DNA from: CAZTWC01 sp964617105 [NCBI: uncultured Myxococcia bacterium]
GTDB taxonomy: Bacteria; CAZTWC01
Length of the DNA: 28,019 nucleotides
Assembly (NCBI GenBank): GCA_964617105.1
Contig: CAZTWC010000004.1
Coordinates: forward strand, 1 to 28,019
Direction of reading: 5' to 3'
Positions within the stretch are counted from its first letter, which is position 1, and each line of letters begins with the position of its first letter. This document shows, piece by piece, positions 23,901 through 28,019 of the stretch. The translations under genes were made by a program, and so were the position numbers. Under the pieces are notes generated by a model. The model was not told the origin of the DNA, ran no database searches, and worked only from the letters and a program-made list of their open reading frames with translations.

Positions 23901-25066
23901 TTTAACAGGTAAAGGGAATACTCCACCTCTATATTTACCGGATCACTCTCTAAGTCCTGCAATTTAAAGGTGATGGGCACCTGGCCAGTCAATTCACCCC
24001 GGGGCACCTTGACCTCCACCACTTTTGGAGGAGTTTTCAGGGGCTTGTTTTTAACTTGAAAAAAACCGCTCTCCACCTCTTTGCCCTGGTGGGTGTCTTT
24101 CGGAGTAATACTCAGCCGCACTTTATCGGCATCTATTTTAATATCAGCCATCGAGTCCCATTTAAAGGTGTTGTTTTTGAAGGTAGGTGCAGTGCTGATA
24201 TTTTCAGTTACGCTGTCCTGAGTAAGAGTGGCTGGATAGAAAATACCATTTTCTCCTACGGCAAATTTTACCAGAATCCTGGCCTGGTCCCCCTGGTCAT
24301 CCTTGATCCGGTAAGTTATCTTCACTGTGTCTTTTACCGTCTGCTGGGGAGTATCCAACTCCACGGTGGGCGGTGAAATTTTAGAGTTCTCTAACTGAAA
24401 TTCTCCACTCTCTTTCTCCGGACCGGCAATGTTTGGATCAGCAAAATCAAACGGTTTGAATTTCATCTTCACTTTGCCCTCAAAATTACCCAGGTCGTGA
24501 AAAGAATTCCATTTAAATATAAACTGCTGCCCCTGGGGAGAAGTCGATATGGGCTGAGACATATTTTCCAGGGGTCGGGCCGTTTTATAAGTTTTACCGT
24601 TGTCAATGCTGAAATAGGGCTCCAACCGAGCATAATCAAACTCCAAATCCAGCAGTTTCATGCTTATGGATATATCTCCTTTTTGCGCCCCGGTTGGAGT
24701 TATTAAGTCTATGATTTGCGGGGGAGTGTTTACTTTGGGGCCATCGGTTTTATCCTCCAGGCCTCCATCGTCCTCAGTTCCGGCAATCTCTTCGCCAGCA
24801 TCGGGGTCATCTGGATCACTTACCTCATCGTATCCACCGTCCACTTCTGCATCTATGATTTCTTCCCCGTTATCAGGAACTTCGATATCAGAAAAAATGA
24901 TACATTTGCCGCTAATACATCTCTTCCCTTCCAAACAGTCGGAAGAGATCTGGCACTCATACTCAATTTTTTTCTTCTTATCATCATCACCGCAACCCAT
25001 GGCAAAAAGCATAAGAACAAAGAGTAAACCGGTTGTAACTAAAAATGGAAACTTATTCCTAATCAT
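17978..25066 (-). CDS. Giant repeat lipoprotein with 19 Ig-like tandem domains
   Basis: A 2362-residue predicted surface lipoprotein. The signal peptide ends AMGC with lipidated Cys25, followed by GDDDKKKK. Then comes a small Cys motif (Cys38, 44, 50, 55; DC..GKRC.SGKC) of the type common in Myxococcota surface lipoproteins, and an Asp/Glu/Gly linker (59-113). From residue 114 to the end I can divide the sequence into 19 tandem units of about 115 residues. Each opens with N-x-PP, followed by a hydrophobic strand with P-x-G, then D-x-E-x-D-x-V-x-[LI]-x-[VY]-x-YS, an S-P-x-G-x-x-[YF]-x-F-x-WDS-x-x-DL block, and R-[FI]-TP-x-D...F-x-VDN. The pattern fits a beta-sandwich rod; conserved acidic triplets could bind calcium at domain boundaries. 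No enzymatic domain is seen. The start ATG overlaps the end of the upstream gene by 8 nt, with TGAGG as ribosome site, so the two are translationally coupled. Confidence 0.88.
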   Translation of the reverse strand: MIRNKFPFLVTTGLLFVLMLFAMGCGDDDKKKKIEYECQISSDCLEGKRCISGKCIIFSDIEVPDNGEEIIDAEVDGGYDEVSDPDDPDAGEEIAGTEDDGGLEDKTDGPKVNTPPQIIDLITPTGAQKGDISISMKLLDLEFDYARLEPYFSIDNGKTYKTARPLENMSQPISTSPQGQQFIFKWNSFHDLGNFEGKVKMKFKPFDFADPNIAGPEKESGEFQLENSKISPPTVELDTPQQTVKDTVKITYRIKDDQGDQARILVKFAVGENGIFYPATLTQDSVTENISTAPTFKNNTFKWDSMADIKIDADKVRLSITPKDTHQGKEVESGFFQVKNKPLKTPPKVVEVKVPRGELTGQVPITFKLQDLESDPVNIEVEYSLYLLKDYKKATLVIGKDQVSGLQSSPAGTLYQVVWDSHVDTGDILVQEASLRIIPYDSAKGIAGYSTIFVLDNAKNKPPLITISTPQGVGARRDIIELETIVSDYESDPVKLFFQYSIDNGKTFQNLTLTSDSVNQNLATSKTGIKHQVKWDSSKDITKNATVIVKCWAQDAAAGSAALTSAFAVDNTPINTPPSINISQQMEGIFSNTVDIPFVLQDRDQETLTMTYKYSTDGVLYNDSTPAQGSAASLLAAAATGKIYTFKWDSLTDLGKKREETVRFKITVSDSSDKVSQEAGPFVVDNSEQNSLPIAIILSHEKVNSDGIKVIHYRLYDRESDPLSMEGQYSDGTVDHNQNLVFKPATGGTHPVYGVTATTNLFSTPSGTDNTFSWNIFNDLGGGIYNNLRFRITPKDSQTGAAAESDTFSVDMSQFNQPPSISIQQVQQLADKNVEIKYTLFNPYSTKSDLEIYYIRKNSGHRGVCTAAAGSGVKTDLATSPQGISYTFLWDAKKDLPAAQEEVSIEIMLTKPPLDVKNQSQVFFIDTRDNLPPQVKLDDLPCSSLAGQVEIPVTIFDQESNQVSLSVKYSLDKQNWLDITPANTSDDISNLSATPQGLKHLVVWDTLLDLADSQNSAQEVQLKFSPQDHLASGSTREISLTVDNRPNTKVTAFIDSVTINQQGLAEIKYYLEDQEEQKCCVKLEYLLPGGPTIEFSYALPAKDTVISDLQSSKAGQASIYHTFLWDAGRYLPPGSGQVTLKLTPFDVEEGIVAEKSTILQVSPNQVPIIEVDQVTSPLRGKVEIKFSLSDGDGDNLTALFEYSLDGSEGQFVEFHRMTGLPPSNGGKYLYVMDTEKLFGKTEKKGVVLRFTAEDKRGKGTPVLFTVDIDNRENGTPQLEILEVTGNSRFTTISYKISDPEGDRVDLKTQWTLSSDCQSTTLSWFNMTGAPGGSLLVGLDAPAAGKDYFLVWDSGYDLAKDTVANVCIRLTPMASDNNLSQGAAAVVQHLVNNVAQNTKPEIFALQSPIGTQKGTIPITMKVADGEANTISIKTQYKIINDNNLCSSSLDCQAGCHDASPAPGSESPLQMSTLPKPDGVDYTFDWDSYKDLQAGGPWTIRMLFTPADQDQGDPVASDCFQVENVGLHPPVVENVAPVSVAPVKNGEVEIKFTVKDSLVGGDLVLVNIDYSLDSGNTFNRATPVSSAVNDFLSSGINATAAGIEKIFLWDSVADSLGAQNTVIIRITPKDSLSAGISGQSAPFEVFNPVTTPIDITMFTPVGKTRGLVIFEYQIKGEDNAFCDINAHYSVDGNSFQPATMGSGGDGNSGLKMEQGGKLYKYNWNSGIDLPATFSQKMVFKITPTSSQFNNPDQTGEFTLDNRPNHPPQVELVEKLAGGIVSGQTALGILVKDQENDSVDLKVEYYFNNTFQDASLVDGGTILQGLPSGSLHGKETIIKWDSAADITGRAEGIKIKLTPYDFAHSQGGTPLESGEFKVNNSGSNNLPKIKSITPPTDKEGNIKINFKTLDLDCDPVSITVEQKLATATDHQYSLATPAALSSSMKNISSCLNGNNTAEAEHQFIWDSKQDCPNLRENIKVRITPRDTEIGDLLESAEFEVDNRTLKPPKVLDLQHLSGFDRRQIKFTYNLFDSNGETANLKVEYSVNDQGFKPAALGEGSDPISNLTTDNASGKSYTFIWQSDLDIGFEEQVAFLQFTPYNQHITGDPVQIKVLVKNTNHPPEAVISKIERVEAGEYKIEFNLLDQEGDLSDLRLDFTSDGIEYIDCTPVQGTNPIKGIATTSQGTDHVFLWNSMADLGPYKYEGVIFRIFGYDGEQGEPALKTSLTIDNTSLPSLVEIDTPSGFQKGEVEITFYLTDPEESDKITIAPQYNPQGPWAAGSGMLPFATIVKIDNQPITDQSQVLKWHLTSIKTQPGQVHTLVWDSCKDMPEASGPVGFKITPRDPADGQATLIEIEMSNKGYCSN
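17981..24727 (-). repeat. Protein-level tandem repeat region, 19 units of ~115 residues
   Basis: Segmenting the lipoprotein by the recurring PP/YS/WDS/VDN landmarks gives 19 consecutive units with no unrelated insert except small loops. For example, a Cys-rich loop NLCSSSLDCQAGC lies in unit 12. Units are strongly diverged: I see no long identical DNA stretches between them, so the array looks old and not recently amplified. Confidence 0.8.
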
Positions 25067-28019
25067 TTAAAACCTCAAAATCATAAATTATAACCACATT
25101 GTTTCTAACAAAATCGGGATCATTCAGACTAGTTATCAATTTGTCCAGGTGACGGGCCAGGTCCGGATTATATTTTGTCAACGAGTCTTTTTGAACATTG
25201 GTACCTGTGCTTAGAGCATAACTTTTTTCTACCGGCAATCCCTTAACTATTTCAAGATTGTCGTTAAGAGCCACTATGTATCGGCGGCCAAAACGCCAAC
25301 CATCCCGAGGACGAAAGAGCAGATAGTGCTGGGGTACAAATCCGGTATTCCCATCACCAATTGAGATCGCCTGCAGTAAGGGAACCGCCACCACCAGATA
25401 ATTGACTGGCCTGGCCACCACCGTGCCCTGAGCGGTTACTTCTGCCAGCAGGCATGACTTACCAGGGCCATTTACTCTCAACGAACCTTCATCGATTTGA
25501 CCGGTAAAGGGGATAGCGGTAAATTTTTCCATGGCCGCATTACGGTTCTCCTCTTCTGCTTCCACACTACTTAATAATACTCCAGATATTGTCAACAAAC
25601 GTTGCACCAGGAGAGTTGACAAGTAATAAGAGCCCTTTTGCTGACCAATCTCTTCACTGTATTTTTGATCGATATTCAACGGCCATACAAAGGGATAGGG
25701 TAAAATCCTCTCTTTTATACTGAATAGCGGCCGGCTGGCTACCACCTCTACCGCTGTTTGCCCGGTCATCACGATGCTACCATTGACCATAGCCTGAAAA
25801 CCGGCCTCAAAGAAAGAGGGCACTAAAGGCGCCCTGGCCAATATCCGCCGGCTTTCTCCCGGCCGGGAGATATCCAATTTCCAGTTGTAAGTGGCGCCCT
25901 TCACCAGCGGAGCCTGCAAAATATACTCCTGTCCGGCGCCCACCAAAATCCTGTTGCCCTGTGACACCGCTTTTTGTGGAGAAAAACTGCTTATATACTC
26001 CAAAGGAGCAGCCAAAGGATAACCCTGCACCTGGGCTGATAAAGAGTTATCTCCAGGGCAGACTCCGGTCTCAGCCAAACAGGCCTTCTCTTGGCTGGCG
26101 CCACTGCCATTAAATTCACCTGAAAAAACCGCCCCGGTTTGATCTTCAGAGATTTTATCATCCATCTCTATATTACTGGCTATTTCCGCAGTCAATGCCT
26201 TCTTGCACATAGTACGGTCGCTTCCCCTGGACGTGATAGTGACCAGATGATAATCACCGAAAGAATCAGTCTCTTTTTTAACTATTAAAAGATCCGGGTC
26301 TTTAGTTAAAGTACTTAGATCCGCTTCTCCACAGAAATCGACTTTGACCAACCCCTGGCTTACACAGTTGAAAGCCAAATTGTAGGCTCCCTTGATCAAT
26401 TGAAACTCTTTTTGGCCGCGGTAAGTATTTTGAGCCAACTGCCAGGAAAAAGGATGATCCCGGCCATCCACTGTGACCCGGGCAAAACCTTCAAATAAAT
26501 CTACCACTAATTGGTCAAAAACTACGCCGCTGTTATCATAAGAATAGACACCTACCTTACCCTCTTCTATGGAATTCCCGTCCCAAACCTGAAACAGCAG
26601 ATCAGTTTCCGCATAGCCGCGGTCAGCATCATCCCAAAGGAAAGTACGGATGTTCTTTCCATCCACTTCTATCCGAACCAGATGCCATTGGCTGCCTGGC
26701 GAGTAAGTGGTAGAACTTTTTGCCAATATCTCAGGCACGCCATCCTTCACCTTGATCAGCCGGGAACCGGGTGTAGTCACCAATTTACCTTGCTCTGGAG
26801 GACCGGTTTGAATACTCTGGTAGAAGAGGTAGAAATTTTTCTGGTCCTTATACCTGAATACAAATCCGACTGCGCCCTTATCAAGGTTACGATAACGGCC
26901 GGTAAACACATAATTGTGCCAATTGCTGTTACCGCTGACCAGATAGTTGTCCTTAGGAGTATCCTCTCCATAGGGTTTTTCCAGGTCAGCCCCAATGTCT
27001 TTGACGCTAGTCAGGGGAATCACGCCAGAGATATTCTTGGTGCTCCACCCATCCAGGCTGTAACCGTTTTGCCATTTTGAACTGCTGCCGGCAAAATCGG
27101 GCGTGTCGGAGAGATTGAAATCCTCCTGCCAAAAATCGGCGTATAGTTCAGCCTGACAATCTTTAATATTTTCACTGCGAACGGAGTCACTCCACCCTAC
27201 CCCGGTTTTGTTCTGAGCCTGCACACAGAAATAATATTCATCAAAAGGCGTGTCGTCCGCAGGGAGTTTACTCTCCAATATAATTGAAGCGCCGCTGGTT
27301 TCAAGGCCTTCTGCGGTCGGCTGCCAATCTTCCTGACTGATGTTGTCACAGGTGTTGCCGCCACTCTCATTGAACTTCTTGACCACAAAACGAAACTTGT
27401 GAATCGGTGTTCCCTCTTGATCCTTTGCACTGGCCAGGCAAGAAAGTGTATTGGACAGGTTATATTTGTCTGAAACCTGGGCCGATATCTGATCAGGTGG
27501 AGTGAAATCCACCAGAAAAACCGGGCTTGACACTATCGATTCAAGCCCTTTGCCATCTCTGTCCAGAGAATTGTTCACCGCCTTAACCCTGGCCCGGTAG
27601 CGCTTTCCAGATTCCAGGTTTACACTTTCCACCGATGTGACGCTGCGAGCCAAAACTACATCGCGCCAAACCTGTTCACCTAAAGTAACCACCTCGGAAT
27701 CATCCACTCTCTCTATCTGGTAATAGTAATTGGTCACCTGGGAAATATCCTCTAAGAAAGGATCCCAGTTCAGGGAAATCTTGCCGCTTTTACCCGGTGG
27801 CAAAGCTGTATAATTAATATCATCCTGGATGGAGTCGTTAACTTGCACCATCACATTGTTGCCATTTGGCTTAGTAGTATCCACCGTCACTCCAACTCCA
27901 TGATGGAAGTTGCCGGTATTTTCGTTGCCAACATGATCCCGGGCTTTGACCAGCATATAATATCTCTTACCATGTTGGAGAGTGGGTGAAGTAATAGCCG
28001 CCTCTACTTGACGACTTTG
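25059..28019 (-). CDS. Large extracellular FN3/LamG-like multidomain protein, 5' end missing
   Basis: The frame is open to the window edge, so 986 residues are visible and the N-terminus is missing; the internal ATG at 27956 is not the start. The order is: the end of one FN3-like domain (SPTLQHGKRYYMLVKARDHVGN); a second FN3-like domain (about 75-175; KISLNWDPF, GKRYRARVKAVN); a third (about 176-287; YYFCVQAQNKTGVGW); and a concanavalin/LamG-like sandwich (about 292-508) with NYVFTGRYRNLDKGAVGFVFRY, FYLFYQS and WHLVRIEVDGKNIRTFLW. A Cys-containing region of unknown fold follows. Near the C-terminus is an Ig-like segment (IPFTGQIDEGSLRVNG... and LLFRPRDGWRFGRRYIVAL) of the kind seen in surface proteins of delta-type bacteria. 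No catalytic motif is evident. It overlaps the giant lipoprotein gene by 8 nt, suggesting a joint surface structure. Confidence 0.82.
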   Translation of the reverse strand, partial: QSRQVEAAITSPTLQHGKRYYMLVKARDHVGNENTGNFHHGVGVTVDTTKPNGNNVMVQVNDSIQDDINYTALPPGKSGKISLNWDPFLEDISQVTNYYYQIERVDDSEVVTLGEQVWRDVVLARSVTSVESVNLESGKRYRARVKAVNNSLDRDGKGLESIVSSPVFLVDFTPPDQISAQVSDKYNLSNTLSCLASAKDQEGTPIHKFRFVVKKFNESGGNTCDNISQEDWQPTAEGLETSGASIILESKLPADDTPFDEYYFCVQAQNKTGVGWSDSVRSENIKDCQAELYADFWQEDFNLSDTPDFAGSSSKWQNGYSLDGWSTKNISGVIPLTSVKDIGADLEKPYGEDTPKDNYLVSGNSNWHNYVFTGRYRNLDKGAVGFVFRYKDQKNFYLFYQSIQTGPPEQGKLVTTPGSRLIKVKDGVPEILAKSSTTYSPGSQWHLVRIEVDGKNIRTFLWDDADRGYAETDLLFQVWDGNSIEEGKVGVYSYDNSGVVFDQLVVDLFEGFARVTVDGRDHPFSWQLAQNTYRGQKEFQLIKGAYNLAFNCVSQGLVKVDFCGEADLSTLTKDPDLLIVKKETDSFGDYHLVTITSRGSDRTMCKKALTAEIASNIEMDDKISEDQTGAVFSGEFNGSGASQEKACLAETGVCPGDNSLSAQVQGYPLAAPLEYISSFSPQKAVSQGNRILVGAGQEYILQAPLVKGATYNWKLDISRPGESRRILARAPLVPSFFEAGFQAMVNGSIVMTGQTAVEVVASRPLFSIKERILPYPFVWPLNIDQKYSEEIGQQKGSYYLSTLLVQRLLTISGVLLSSVEAEEENRNAAMEKFTAIPFTGQIDEGSLRVNGPGKSCLLAEVTAQGTVVARPVNYLVVAVPLLQAISIGDGNTGFVPQHYLLFRPRDGWRFGRRYIVALNDNLEIVKGLPVEKSYALSTGTNVQKDSLTKYNPDLARHLDKLITSLNDPDFVRNNVVIIYDFEVLND

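Noticed and set aside
17981-24727. CRISPR or DNA-level tandem repeat
   Set aside because: The periodicity is in the protein only; the DNA units are diverged and far too long for CRISPR repeats.

Overview
The window comes from a Gram-negative (diderm) bacterium. Two proteins carry lipoprotein signal peptides, one is a probable outer-membrane beta-barrel ending in Phe, and there is an NtrY-like sensor kinase. The surface lipoprotein has a Cys-x(n)-Cys 'DC..G..C..G.C' motif followed by an acidic linker. Together with a PurL carrying an extra PurS-like N-terminus and an alkyl-DHAP-synthase-like oxidase, this points to the former Deltaproteobacteria (Myxococcota and relatives). That placement is an inference; no rRNA or marker phylogeny is available. 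Coding density is very high. The longest stretches without a gene are about 140 bases (13832-13969 and 17842-17977).

Layout. (1) 1-1280, plus strand: the 3' end of miaB, then a DUF151/bifunctional-nuclease gene. A tRNA-Arg(TCT) on the minus strand ends 2 nt from its stop. (2) 1426-5671, plus strand: three overlapping genes, namely an alkyl-DHAP-synthase-like FAD oxidase, a degenerate relative without a recognisable FAD loop, and an FHA-GAF-GAF signalling protein. (3) 5676-7154, minus strand: an NtrY-like membrane histidine kinase, convergent with (2) at a 4-nt gap. (4) 7203-13831, minus strand: purL-purQ, then an exported protein of unknown function and an ArnT/PMT-like glycosyltransferase. 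The run closes with a terminator hairpin whose loop contains the stop codon. (5) 13970-17841, plus strand: a lipoprotein with DxDxDG repeats, a membrane-anchored alpha-solenoid built of 13-residue modules, and a predicted beta-barrel, probably one envelope operon. (6) 17978-28019, minus strand: a very large lipoprotein of 19 tandem Ig-like repeats, preceded by and overlapping a long FN3/LamG-like protein that runs off the window edge. A ~125-nt branched inverted repeat fills the gap between (5) and (6).

Regions (4) and (5) diverge from one short intergenic region. There the two best promoters overlap and their -35 boxes form a near-perfect palindrome. The housekeeping genes (miaB, purL, purQ, tRNA) are conventional. 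The unusual material is the envelope module (5), the repeat lipoprotein operon (6), the oxidase/pseudo-oxidase/FHA operon (2) and the structured repeat between (5) and (6). I found no CRISPR array, transposase, phage gene or known defence system.
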